DNA from: Rhyzopertha dominica
Taxonomy: Eukaryota; Arthropoda; Insecta; Coleoptera; Bostrichidae
Length of the DNA stretch: 64,000 nt
Assembly (NCBI GenBank): GCA_025024175.1
Contig: QCXZ01000064.1
Span: forward strand, 53,899,325 to 53,963,324
Direction of reading: 5' to 3'
A program made the position numbers and the translations under genes. The notes under the pieces are model-generated. The model searched no databases. It saw only the letters and a list, made by a program, of their open reading frames with translations, and was not told the DNA's origin. This document shows positions 44,460-57,239 of this stretch, piece by piece. How positions within the stretch are numbered: position 1 is the stretch's first letter; every line of letters starts with the position of its first letter.

Positions 44460-45747
44460 AAAATGACCTCCCCTGCTTGTTTTCAGGCTATACTCCCCAC
44501 ATTTTCCTGAGCATACGGAGATGAAAAAAGATAATACCTCAGGATCAGGGGGTCCTTATTCTTTATTATATATCTTAACGATATCCCGCTGAATGTTAGG
44601 TGTCGTTTACTCCTAAAGTTGCTGCTTGCTTGTATTTAATTCACTGAGGACGCGTGTCGGCTTCAGAGCAATCCGAAGCCAATTTAAAATTGATCATATG
44701 TGAATCTCTGGTTCCGTATATAACTCACATCACCAACGTATGTTTGGAAGAAGGGGTTTTCCTGATGCATGGAAGTTGTCCAGGGTTCGTCCAATAGCTA
44801 AAGTCAGGAATCCACAGAGAATGCAAGATTTCAATACAAGATTTTTTCACGATAGTGCTATTAAACTTCTTAAAAACTTTCTAAGCAATCATAAGCAGTG
44901 CGTGGCGCGGAAAAAATGAAATCTCCAAGCTATTGAGGCTGGCGTTCCTCAGGGTTCAATCCTTGGTCCTTTGTTATACAACTTGTATTAAGAAAAATAT
45001 GTGACTATTTATTGTATTCCAATTATCATGAGTATGCTGACTACAAAGAAACGGTGAAATGCTTGTCGAGACGTGAATAGTGACTTGACAAGCTGGCACT
45101 TATCTTAAAGAAACACTGTTTAAGTATTAAATATCCTTCAAAGTCAGTTGTTATTCTTTTTGGGAAAGCTAAAAAAACTCATTTGACATACAGTTCGTAG
45201 TGTTGTTCGTAATCTGGGTCTTCCTATGAACGAAAATTTTAAATTTAAAGATAACATTAACATATGCACAAAGAAAGGGTACTCTCCAGTACTCTTAAAT
45301 TTTTTTATTCAAATCGACACTATATGGACAGTGAGATAAAGCTCATGTTTTCCAACTCCCTACTGCTTGCACATTTCAATTTTTGTGTTTATAGCACTTG
45401 CATTGACGACATATATGTATAAGAAAAGAATACAGCGTGTATGGCTCACAAAGGAAAGGTACCTCCACACTGTAAATCTAATTAAAAAGATTATCAAAAT
45501 TGACGCACCTGCATATTTATATAACAAAATATTCAAAACCTATGTACGANGTACGTTATGTAAANGTTAGAAGATGGATTTGCATGCGACTGCGGCTCAC
45601 ATGAGTACATTTTAGAACGGAGCTTTTCATGATGCTAAGGTGTTCATCGCTATTCCGGTTCATATAAAAACTCATTCATTGGGCACTTTTAAGATGAGAT
45701 TAAAAAAGCACCTACTTCATTATAGACTGTTATCTAGGGACTATTAA
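44460..45747 (+). pseudogene. LINE-G: rearranged Jockey-like RT pieces
   Basis: Two copies of the GVPQGS region appear. The first (about 44545-44610) reads GSLFFIIYLNDIPLNVRCR in broken frames. It runs into an earlier part of RT, YITHITNVCLEEGVFPDAWK (about 44715-44780), which jumps to FLSNHKQCVARK, then AIEAGVPQGSILGPLLYNLY (about 44930-44990). The thumb (LGLPMNENFKFKDNINICTK) and a C-terminus with YLHTVNLIKKIIKIDAPAYL and THSLGTFKMRLKKHLLHYRL (ending near 45747) follow. The catalytic box is missing. The order shows internal deletion plus duplication or joining of two copies. Confidence 0.75.
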
Positions 45748-45749
45748 GT

Positions 45750-46460
45750 ACGTTCATAGAATTCTTCGAACCATGCTATATGTATCCAGTATCGCAGTTA
45801 TGTACTGAAGTTATTGTATTTCATACTTGTGCGTTCAAAACTGAAATACGGTTCCGTTGTTTGAGCGTCTGAATATAGAACTTACATTAATAATCTAGAA
45901 CGTGTTCAGCAACGTTTCTTTAAATACTTGTTTTTAATTTCGATAGTGTATATTGCTTCCAGACACGCAGTATGCATGATGTCTCTATCACAGGGAGTGT
46001 TGAAGTTTCCTACTATACACTTTATGTATTAGAACTATAATTTTTTGTGAAGAAAAATTAAAATCGATAAACGACAGAATCAAACATACACCAAGAATAA
46101 TTGTTTCTTTCTTATAGCAGCTCTTTTATTTCTTTTGTTTACATTACAGAAGTTATTTCATGTGCCAATGTATGGTGTTACTAAATCAAGCCATGCTATT
46201 TAAATAAGTTTTTTTCCATTATTTTATTCTACTCAACCGTCACTGCCATACATGCTGTACAGGAAACTGTTGCTCAATACCATTATGTTTATTGAGAATT
46301 GTGAAGGAAAAATTCATTGTCGTAAAAGCATTTTTAAAGTTATTTTCATATAAAAGTCTTGATGTTAAGTTTGTATAACGTTTTGTCATTTCTCTGGGAG
46401 CTTTAGCACTATAGTGTTGAATAAATTGAATGCTTTCAACGGTGTACGTTATCACGTATT
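45750..46460. other. AT-rich spacer, nothing recognised
   Basis: 45840-45940 reads like a decayed LINE scrap (CVQKLKYGSVV, NLERVQQRFFKYLF in broken frames), perhaps another RT C-terminus. The rest shows no signal. Confidence 0.35.
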
Positions 46461-46461
46461 A

Positions 46462-48107
46462 CACTGAAAAAAAAATATAGTAAATTTAACTGCAATTGTA
46501 ATAATCTTTACCACAAAATATAGTGCAAATACGACTAGATACAAACTGTAGAAAATTATACTATATTTTTGTAGATTAACTATTGTAGCTGTATTTACTA
46601 AAAATGTAGAAATCAGTACTTACCATTTTATAGTGTATGTTCTTAGAGAATGCAGTACAGTTCAATACAAATTTTGTAGGATTTACTAGGCAGGGTATCA
46701 CAATTTTTTCTACAAGATGTAGTGTACTTTATTAGTGTTTTGTTTATTGTAACATATTATAATAGTCAAATTTAATATTCCAGTATGCTAAATTTTACTA
46801 TGTTTAATCTTTTTCTTTACTATAAATTAATGTTATAATTTACTAAAAATATAGTGGATATAGTGCAGAAATAAATGAAACCAATGCAGCATTATTATGA
46901 TTTTATTCATTAGACAAACAAGGTTACATTTTTGTACCTGTAAATTAAACATTTAACGTAATCGTCCATGTTGCAGTACACAACAATTAGGGGCTGTTTA
47001 ATAAGGAAAATCCAATATAATAATATAAAACACAATAACCACTAACACTTCCGCACAACTAAAACAAGAACGTGAATGGACGAGACTTACGTGATGGCGG
47101 ATGGCGTGATGCCACGATGTGATGACCTGCGCGCGCGCTGCCGCCGAGCGACTATAAGTACCAACTTAACAATAGTGCCAACCCTTAGCTACTAATTTTC
47201 TCACTAACGTTGTACCACAGATCAAATTTAGAGATTATTATTCATCTGTCGTTATACGTTATACCGTAAATCCTAATTTCCAGACAATTACAGTATTGAA
47301 TGCATTTTAGTCTAGAAAACATAGGTAGACTTTGTAATATAGGTATAAATTAATAAAACTTCCAATGCTCGACATAGTTTTGAAAAAAGCTATACTTTAA
47401 ATTATTGATATTACCTATGGATGTTGTTTGCATTTATCATTGTTTGTAGAGTAACAAAAGTTGTATATAATAATGCGATTTGTAGCATGCAATATGTGTT
47501 GATGCATTTTATTCGTTTTTAATAATGATATCATCTATAATTAGTGTAATGTTTGTTTTTTGTAATTTAACTAATAATGCCTGAGAATGTTCTAAGCGTG
47601 TAAAAAATATGCTTCAGTGAGTAATCTACAAAAAAAACTTATAAATAATTACTAAATGATTTTTGTTATATTTTTACAATGATATTATTTTTTAAAGTAT
47701 TGGTTTAAGCAGGTTAATCAAATTTGAAAAAGTAAATCGCTCCAGAACGGGTCTCTGAGTCTATATATATGGGCTTTAATTAGAATAGCTCTAAGATGCA
47801 TGGTATAATGTAAACACCAGAGATTCGTTCGGTTCTGGTTCGAGTCCCGACCGTGGCGAGATACTATTTCTAATTTAATAACCCAATACCTTATAATCAT
47901 TATCAACGCGAATTATAAAATACTTTAATATTATTTTGTTACACTTTACTTAATGTGTAGAACATTCTGCTACAATGGTTATACTACAAAAACCAGAGAC
48001 CTATTTCAAGACGTTTATGTAAGATTTCCTACAATATTAGTAATGAGTAACACAAAGCTGTGCACTACAATCACGTAGCAATTTTTTACAAGTAACTTTT
48101 TTCAGTG
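46462..48107. mobile_element. 1.65-kb non-autonomous element with CACTGAAAAAA termini
   Basis: CACTGAAAAAA at 46462 is mirrored by TTTTTTCAGTG ending at 48107, flanked by TA on both sides (46460-46461, 48108-48109), like a TA target duplication. The first ~400 bases repeat TATAGT(G) and TGTAG motifs. The last ~170 bases hold the inverted form CTACA. Such subterminal arrays are typical transposase-binding regions. No transposase is encoded. A GC-rich patch (about 47090-47160) and a tRNA-like segment lie inside. Confidence 0.65.
47790..47862 (+). tRNA. tRNA-like segment inside the 1.65-kb element
   Basis: GCATGGTATAATGT resembles an A-box and GGTTCGAGTCCCG (47837-47849) is a good B-box. No matching acceptor stem is found. 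Likely a decayed tRNA or SINE head. Confidence 0.3.
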
Positions 48108-48109
48108 TA

Positions 48110-48980
48110 CAAAAGTATTAAGTATTATAAAAATAGAAAATGAAATAAAATTATTATTGAACTGCAGAAGAATTATACAGGTGTATACCGCTCACGCAAT
48201 GGGCAAATACCACGACTAGCTGTAGGAGTGGGCTAGGTTCAAACTTCACAGCTAATTTCAAAATTAAAAAGAGAGCCAAGGCACCAGATAATTTTAAGCC
48301 CAACAAAGTTGCCCGATAAATCACTGACAAAAAATTATCAAAATAACAGTAACAGTAGGTTTGCGGGAATACAAAAAAACTATTACTAAGCGTTTATTAC
48401 AGAAGTATTAGTGACACACTTTGGTTGAAATTAAATTTGAATGAATTTTTAGAATTTAAATTTATTAGATATAAAGCCGGATGTACTAAATCAAGTGAAT
48501 CCCAGTGTTTACTGCAATTTCCAAACATATGAGTGCGCATTCATATTTACAATCGTTGGAAAACCAATAGCACAAGGCTTCGAAATAAAGTTAAAGTGGT
48601 ATCAATTAGTACAAACGCCACAAAAATATATATCAAATGCAATATAAACTACACAAGAAAACTACGTTACAAGGGATAATGAGAAAATACAAAATAATCA
48701 GGTAAGTAATGAATCTCGATATTCTTTTACAAATAGCTTGACCGGTAACTGAAAGGTACGTATTATCTTAAAAAAGTACGCAACGCTACAAAACACGAAA
48801 TGAATTCTCGATTCGGCATGATCTCCACTATGGCAGTCAATACAAAATAGCAATACACAAAAGTCTTAGCGATCACTTCAAATGAACGATGTGAGGTAAG
48901 TAAGACGACACAACGAAAATTTTGTACTCACCCTAGGTCCAAGATAGAGACAGATATCACATCCTTCAGGGCAGAGCTCA
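48110..48980. other. AT-rich spacer, nothing recognised
   Basis: No coding pattern or repeat that I can support. Confidence 0.45.
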
Positions 48981-50554
48981 ATGTACAGTCGGGGACTTTG
49001 AAAATGAAACGACCTGGGAGAGGCTATTCTCTGGGTTCGGAGCGAAGCTCTTAAAACTAGCTAATGTTTTTCATCACAGGGTGGTGCTGTTGAGACGGAG
49101 TAATATTTGTTTGCCTAACAGATATGCTACCGGGTAAACAAATACATTTCGGATGAATAGATCACGTAGGCGGGCGCAAAGACATGTATATTGTAATAAT
49201 ACAGACGGACTAGATAGTCTGCATTTTATGAATAGTTTGTAATATGCTTTCTAATATTCGTTAATGCATGAGTTTTGGTTTAGAAACAAAGTAATTGCTG
49301 GAATCTTTTTTAGATATATTCTTTAATGATAAATATGAAAATGCGCCTCTTGATACGAAATACCTACTTGCCATATATTACCAAAATGAATCATACACTA
49401 TACAGTAATAACTGATTTTGTGCCGACAGTTATAATAAGTGATAATAATGTTATTATAAATGGGTAATAAAGATTTCTTGCCTCGCTGTTCAGTACAAAG
49501 TTTGAATTCGTTGCTTTTGCGGATATTATATTTAAAAAATAAAACGTGCATGTTAGTTATAAATAAATCAATAAGTCTGTTCTACGTCTCTGTATGATAC
49601 ATATTATTAGCAAAATAAGAATAAGCATGATTACCTGATCATGTTCTCAGCTAACCAAGGTTGGCGTATCGCACCCGTGTTCTGAACGAAATAAATAATT
49701 AAATTAAATAGGTGTGAGATACACTTGTAGATTTATGGCAGGGTCTCGCAAAAAGGAATTTTACTATTGCTAAAANAAACAATGTTCGTAATAGGATGCA
49801 GGCATAGAACAAAAGCCGCTTAAACCTATTAAAACAAAGTGAATAAATAAAAATATAATAATGCCAGAATTATGTCTCGTGATGTGAAATAACAAAAAAT
49901 ATTAAACATGACAATTTATGCCTAAATGAATTTTTTACGAATCAAATTTATGTACTAATTACAGCACAACACAATTAAAAATATTACTTTTAAAACAAGA
50001 CAGTTTTCACAAAAATTCAGAATTTTGGGGATACGTCTTGAAATTGTTTAGGTATGTTATTAATCAAATAATATAACATAAGGCACAATGATATTTTCAC
50101 TATCTTATGGCCAAGTATTCCTGTCCTGTCTTAGTAAATCAAATTTAAATATAAAAAATTAAGTATGTCTATCTATGCATATTCTTAAAGTTTGCTTTGT
50201 GTCATGCTACGGATAAGTTATTTATTATTATATTTGTGATTCCTGGGAGATATACTGCGTCAAATACTTTTACCAACGAAATGATGTAAGTCTTAAATCC
50301 TCGCATTTAGTTCTTTTCTTCGTTTTGTTTGGCTGATTCCGTACTACAGTCGCCTTTTCTTGAACGAAATGTGCTACGGCTACCTTATGTTACATTATCA
50401 ACTATTTATACGCTTGTTGCGAGGGATGAAGTGATGGGGCTTACCGAAATATTTGGGATAATGCAGGAAATCCCAAAAATTTCTATAGCTCACGGTTAAT
50501 TGCTTTTTTGCAGAATTTACAAATAAGGCATTATGGGTGTATGGGATTACTATA

Positions 50555-52852
50555 CAGGGTGATTTTTTGAAAACTTCACACCTTAAATAACTTTAAATAT
50601 AGCAAAAATTTAAAAATTTGCAAAAACAGGTAAACTTTTGTTTGCAGGGGGACAACTTTTGAGATAAGTTTTTAATGGATAGCGCTTACCCTCTGAGCAG
50701 GGTAGACACCCCTTTAAAAATTTTAAATGGAACTATCCATCTTGTGATACATCATTTGAAAGCTTATTTCACAAAGAGTCTGGCCATGTAATTAGTTTTA
50801 CCACGTTTAACTTATTGACGGGGTAATAGATTAATAGTGCCTACGAAACAGGTTGCTTATTAAATTGAATATTTTGGACTCTTTTCAACAAAATGTATTT
50901 TATTTTAGAGCGGAAATAAAATTTGTCCTTACGAGAACCCAAAATTTAAACAAACAACTTGTAAAAAATATGACACTTAAAAAAAACTCCCAGAATACTG
51001 AAAATTTTCTTTTAACATTATTATTAACATTAAAGTATTTATCATGTAATTTTTTAGAAAGTCCATGTCCACGAAAAAGAAAAATTATTTATTTGTAACT
51101 CCAAAAACAGTGTGAACAAAACCATAGAAATTCAAACCTTACAATAGATTCTCAAAATGTGCACCACCTCTTTCCATACAATAATACAGACGGTTCTCGA
51201 ACTCCTGCTGCACTTTTCGGAAAGTTTCAGGTGGAATCCTCCTGCACTCGTTAATAATTCTTTCTCGCAGATTGTCCAGGCTAGTAGGTTGTGTTTTGTA
51301 AACCACAGATTTTAAATGACCCTATAGAAAGAAATCTAAAGCAGTCAAATCGGGTGATCGTGGCGGGCATTCAATTGTTCCACGCCTACCAATCCAGTGA
51401 AGAGGAAATCTATGATTTAACCAATTTCGCACATTAATGGCGTAATGCGGTGGGGCTCCATCATGTTGGTAAAACAATTCGTATTCATCCAACGTTGGAT
51501 TTCCTTTAGGGTCACGTTGGTTTTCTAATTGCTCTGTAATTAAAGGATCAATAACGTTATCAAGTAATTCTAAATACATTCCCCCATTTAGCGTCCCATC
51601 AATGAAAATTGGACCTACAATTGCGTTGTCAAGTATTCCAGCCCAGACGTTCAGCTTCTGAGGAACTTGTGTATGACCTTCTCGAAAAATATAAGGATCT
51701 TCGGCACTCCAGTACCTGACGTTATGTTTATTTACAGAGCCGTTCAAAAAAATGTGCATTCATCACTGAAGCAGATATTTTTTATTAGATTTGCATTTAC
51801 TATAATCTTTTCTGTCATAATTTCCCAAAATTGCAGTCTTCTATCGAAGTCATCTTCGCCGAGTTCCTGGAGAGTTTTCATCTTATAGGGATGGAATTTG
51901 TGCAGTTTTGTAACTTTCCTTACAGATGAATAAGAAAGTCCAGTGGCTGTAGAAATGTTACGCAAAGAGCTAGTTGGATCCATTGCAAAATGACCAAGTA
52001 CTTCAACTTGGGCCATTTCATCAACGACTCTATTCCCTGCCCTTTTTTTGTTTACTACAGATCCAGTGTCTTGAAATTTCTGCACGAGATCGAGAATGTA
52101 CCTAGCCTTAACATTTTTATCGGGGTGCCGTTCGTTAAAACACCCTTGCTGACGCACGAGCACAGCTATGCTCAGCACCGTAAATAAAAATTATTTCTAC
52201 CCTTTCGGCAGTTGACTAAACCATTATCACTTGGACTCTCACTTTAAAATTTCACGCGATTTATAAAAAGGAATGTGAACAAAAAGATGGTCGTGCCAAA
52301 GAAGTAGCTAAAAAGTTGAAACAAAAAATTGGAAACACAGAGTAGATAATTATTTAGCCAATTCAGTATAAACTGTCGAGTTGCAATATCAAGTAATGTC
52401 GAAAGAAAATTTTAAGTATTTTTGGCATTTTGCTTAGGTGTAACAATTATTTTTTAACAAGTTTTTTTAGGCTTAAGTAAGGACAATTTTTATTGTAACT
52501 GCAAGACAATAAATTTTGTTAAAAAAAGTCCAAAATATTCCATTTTATAAGCCACTTGTTACAATGCACTTTTTGACCCACTACCCCGTCAATGGGTAAA
52601 AAATAGTAAAACTAATTACATGGCAAGACTCCTTGTGTAATAAGCTTTTAAATGATGTATCGTAAGATGGGTAGTTTCATTTAAAATTTTTGAAGGGGTA
52701 TCTACCCCGCTAAGAGGGTAAGCGCTATCCATTAAAAACTTATCTCAAAAGTTGTCCCCCTGCAAACAAAAGTTTACCTGTTTTTGCAAAATTCTAAATT
52801 TTTCCTCTATTTAAAGTTATTTAAGGTGTGAAGTTTTCAAAAAATCACCCTG
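50555..52852 (-). mobile_element. DD41D mariner-type transposon with ~278-bp TIRs
   Basis: Termini read CAGGGTGATTTTTTGAAAAC at 50555, mirrored at 52852, with TA on both sides (50553-50554, 52853-52854). The inverted repeats extend about 278 bp (50555-50830, 52575-52852) with few mismatches, far longer than in classic mariners. The transposase occupies the centre on the minus strand. The plus frame 50853-51098 between TIR and transposase has no recognised function. Confidence 0.93.
51139..52224 (-). pseudogene. DD41D mariner transposase, inactive
   Basis: The start ATG at 52222-52224 is followed at once by a nonsense codon, then STAERVEIIFIYG and, after a frameshift, NERHPDKNVKARYILDLVQK. 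The HTH linker is GSVVNKKRAGN and GLSYSSVRK. Catalytic motifs: CFSDECTFF (first Asp), YQHDGAPPHYAINVRNWLNH (second Asp), and PPRSPDLTALDFFL (third Asp). There are 41 residues between the second and third Asp, hence DD41D. The expected Trp after FFL is a TAG. The C-terminus NLRERIINECRRIPPETFRK ends with a stop at 51139-51141. Only a few lesions are present, so it is a fairly young copy. Confidence 0.92.
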
Positions 52853-55299
52853 TATACTGCATATATTGAAAAGTATTCATCACTTTAATCGTATAGGTTA
52901 TAACTAAATGCGATAAAAATTTAAGTTTCTTTGGATCTCTAAATAAGCTTTTGTTGTGAATGTGACAAGATATAATTTTCCTAAGAATGATTATTGGAAC
53001 TGGGCGCTTGTAGTTCACAATTATGACAACCATGGGTAGCCAACTGGCACCTCTTTTCAGAACAATTAGAATATCGATATTTGTAATATTTAATTTTTGT
53101 TAGACATGGCCACTTGAATGAACATCACATATACGTAAATAATCAAGAAACAGTAGGCAAGCGCACTGGTTANCTTAAGCGTATTTTGGTTTATTGATGG
53201 TTGTGATGAATCCTCATATATAAGGATTAAAGGCACGATGGATACAAAATGGGTCACGTGCTCTTAATACATTTACTTAGCTTAAGGCAATTATAATTTC
53301 GATATACTGGGAAATAGTTTTTATGTGTGAATTTGTAAGCTGCAATTTTAACATTCCATAATTCGGTAACAATATATTAAAACTTACTTATTGAAGTAAA
53401 GTATCGTTTAGACATGAGAGCAAAATCAAGTCGCCATGCTATTTTGACATATTTGATGTCTAGTATTCCAATGCATATGTGTTAATTCAAAATGGAAAAT
53501 TTAATACACACGGAACAAAACCGAATCTTAAATACTTGCGGTACCTTCGTTTATGGCAGCTGCAGATTAAGTTGTAAAACTCAGGTAGTAAGAAATACTT
53601 GAATAAATAGTACAGGACTCTTTGTATTTCATTTATTTTTAATTTTTCTGTGATACTGCAAGTTCAGTTTTATCTTGCTGTGTATGCTCTCTTAAGGGTT
53701 GTAGTTTATAAAGTTTGGCTGTATTTTTTTTGGGAAATATGGATCGTAGCTTAGGTCAACGCATGTGTCCTATGGATACTAGAGGGGCCATTACTGCATA
53801 TGCACCGCTATCATAAGAACCAAAACTCTGCTCTGTAGCTATTTCTTTTTCATTTTACTGGAGATTATAGTATGCTATAAGTAACTGACATTCTCGATTT
53901 ATTCTGACAATAATTATTACCAAAATGGCAGGAGAATAGAATAATGTATTATATGTATTGTGCAGAAAGAAACACTGCGCATCATCACTTAACAACGAAA
54001 AGAAGTCAAAATCTACAATTCATGCTATATATTGCAAGTGTTACACGAGTAGGCCACAAACTAATTATAAATATTATTCACAGTTCCATAAGTATCAGGC
54101 AAAACAGTTGTTAAATTTCGGAACGTGATGCTACTATTTACACAAACAATGGGATCCGCAGGTAGGTATAATGTTCTTTCCAGGAATTCTGGATCTTTTG
54201 GTGAACCAGTGTGGTAAAAGGGTTGTTTAGAAACATTTCTGTTAAATGTTCTATCTTTCCGCCAGCCTGCTTGCTTTAGGGTATAAAATTGCTTTAGATA
54301 TTTGAAAAATGTTCCTAATAACATTTAACACTATAATACACTTCAGACGCATTGAACTAAATTCAAATACCTATGAAGACGCATGTAAAAAAATAAGTCT
54401 GGTAAGTAGTACCGACAATGTCTAGATATGCTAGTTAATTCTAGCTGCTTTTTATCAAACGACAAAAACTGTACCATACCACAAAGATTTTATTGCTTGG
54501 AGGCTGAGCTGAAAAAATATGAATACACTGTAAATAATAAATAGTTCTTAATGTAACAGTTCCTGTAAATTTTATTATAACTGCGCGTTGTCGCAAGATT
54601 TTATTCATCATTAGATAAATTATAAGAGTATTAGCTTTATCTTTATATAAGTTCATCATGCTTGCTTATTGTTATTTTCCTAATACTATGTATCATACAG
54701 AAACGTAGTACAACCTTATTGATTTATAACAAAGACGCACGCTTGATTTTTCAAATATATAATATCCACATGAGGCGAACACAAAGTATTAGTCGAACAG
54801 AGGGGCAGGTAATATACATTACGCGACTCTATCATATGAACATGATTATTACTTTTAATTGTAGGCAAGAATTACATATCACAAAATAAATGCAATATAA
54901 CTAATACTTCGGAGCTATATGGCATTTCGCGTGAAGTTGGCGTATTTTCAAAACTTATCATTTTAAAGGTCAGATTTATAAAAAGTTTTAGCAATTTCTC
55001 TCATTCAAAACTCATGCTCTAGCGAATATTAGAAAGCTTGTGACATACTACAAACCATTAATTAAATGTTGTCCTTATTACGATATGTAGGTATGCTTTG
55101 CGCCCTCCGCGAACTGTTCATCTGAAATGTATTTGCTTACCTGGTAGCATGTCCATCAGGCGAACAAATATTGCCCCGTTTCAACAACGCCACCCTATGG
55201 TGAAAAACATTAGCTAGTTTCAAGAGCTTTGCTCCAAACCCAGAGAATAGCCTCTCTCAGGTCGTTTCATTTTCAAAGTCCCCGACTGTACACTAGATG

Positions 55300-57230
55300 G
55301 TTACATAAGTCGAGCCAGACTCAGATCTATCGCCGCTGCTTCGTCTCAGATTGGATACTCAATCAGACCAATCCCAGAAAACACTGAATTTTCCACAAGG
55401 CGTTGCGTAAGTCCAGTTGACCATGCTCTGTTTTCTCTTCGGTTTTCTTTGTCAGGTAAGTAGAAAAAAAAGCCTAACGAATGGATAGTTAGATATAAAG
55501 AAATTCCTAGGTTCGACACTTATACCCTATATGGAGGCGGGCTTTTCACACTCGGATTTATTAAACTGAAGATTGTTAAGTCAGGAAATATGGCTGCTGT
55601 AGTGAATTGGGAGAATCCAGCGTCAGCTGATTGTTGTCGACGAAAACCAAGGGTCTCGAAATATTACTAAATCTCACCCACGAAATGAAATACCTAAATG
55701 TCGACGACAACAATTTGTAGTAAAATATTAAATCCTGCTTCATGCAGTTGAAATTTTACCGAAATTTATTTTACTACGTCCCCGCTTTTCAGCGTTCACT
55801 CAGGCCCTCAGTTCAACTAGTGTACTCATACCTGACAGGTAAAAGAAGGCCACATTCAGGCCCAAGAAACCAAGGTAATATTTTCGATGCAGAACGGGAT
55901 GCAGCAATCGGATAAACTTATTTTAAATTAAACCGCCGAATTAGCGTTTTAGTATTACGTACCAATGTAAGCAAAATGACAACAAAAATATATTTGGAAA
56001 AATGCATCGTTACTGAAACTTAATCACCTAAAAGACTGTTAATAGAAGAGCTTAGAAAAAAAAGAACATTACGAATTTAAATGACCGTTACAACGTATTG
56101 TGAAACATGTTTTGTACACCGTTGAAAACGATCGTCGAGTGATTGTAGTAATATCGTTAAACAAAGTATTGAATATTGAATGAGCTACGTAAAAATGAAA
56201 TCAATGGTAAAACAGAAACCTACGGAAGTTTTTCGTTATTCTTGATGAACAGCTAAAAGTGCGTGATAAACGGGATACCAAATTAGATTTGTAATGTACC
56301 CGACTAAAGAGGCAAAATGCAGTAAACTGGTTAGTAAATTCCTTCATGGGCATACACATTAGCTTTAACTATTGAACTCACCATATATAGGCGAGATAGA
56401 TTGCATTAGAGAGAGATTAAGTTGGTTGTTGACAGAATTACACTTAGTTTGTTCATTAGCATACGATGCGGACGCCTATAGGTAGCTAAACTGTAATATG
56501 TATTAGATACGACACGGGTCTCAATCAATCATTATGTCTAATTTTCGAACTGCTTCTAAATCATATGCAAATTAGCTCTGTTGCTTCATTATTAATTTAA
56601 GGATGAATTAAATTTGTGCTATCAGGCAGAGTGTCTTCAGCTATTATGGACAAAATAATAATGACTTGCTTACTTATAACTATGTAAAACCTAGAAAACT
56701 GTATTACATCAGAATTTATTTTATTTTCTCACAATCTACACTTTTATCGTTTATTTTGGGAAAGTAGTCTTTAATTTAGTGAATATTCCTAAATATATAA
56801 TTTGTTTGCAAGGTTTTAATCTAGATCTTTTAAATTTAGCTTCCACAAGTGATAGATTTTTATAGATGCTTGTAAATTATGACCTTCGACTCCAAGTTGG
56901 GTCATATTGCTCGATCTAGTTAATATTCCAAATATTCTAGATTATGACTCAGCTGCATATTTTAAGATCATTCATTGCTGTACCATAAAAGCTCACTGAT
57001 TGTATACCGAACCAGTTAACGTAGAATTGGCTGTGCATTTTTCAAATCCTAACGGTATAAACAGCATTTTATCTATAGCGTATTTCAGAATTACTCGGAC
57101 TTGCAACTGTTCTATAACAATAACCATAAAGTTCAGATTAAAAATAAATTTTAATTTGTTAACTAGGAATTTGTGTTCAAAATAATTAAATCTATCAGAT
57201 TCAGAGGCAGAGGGTTAAGGCGGAATTAAT
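55300..57230. other. Non-coding; candidate conserved block at 56380-56640
   Basis: 56380-56640 contains an ATGCAAAT octamer (POU-type site, about 56567) next to TAATT/ATTA homeodomain-like sites and lacks frames, so it may be regulatory. 55300-55450 is GC-richer and ends in TTTGTCAGGTAAGT, which resembles joined splice signals; no exon is supported. Confidence 0.35.
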
Positions 57231-57239
57231 AGTGGATTA

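Larger units (their letters stand above)
48983..55291. mobile_element. 6.3-kb structure with long inverted arms, carrying a nested mariner
   Basis: The left arm (48983 to about 49420) starts GTACAGTCGGGGACTTTGAA and is mirrored at the right end (about 54870-55291). The first ~190 bases are strikingly similar (AATGAAACGACCTG, GAGAGGCTATTCTCTGGGTT, AAACTAGCTAATGTTTTTCA). Similarity continues more weakly through CTTTCTAATATTCG and GCATGAGTTTTG. The DD41D mariner at 50555-52852 is nested inside. Other content is unassigned: a minus frame at 54061-54324 (starts MLLGTFFKYLKQFYTLKQAG) has no recognised family. No target duplication is clear. It may be a DNA transposon with very long termini or two inverted repeat copies. 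Confidence 0.6.

Noticed and set aside
55430..55462. TTTGTCAG followed directly by GTAAGT, considered as a micro-exon
   Set aside because: Acceptor and donor signals abut with no exon between; likely coincidence.
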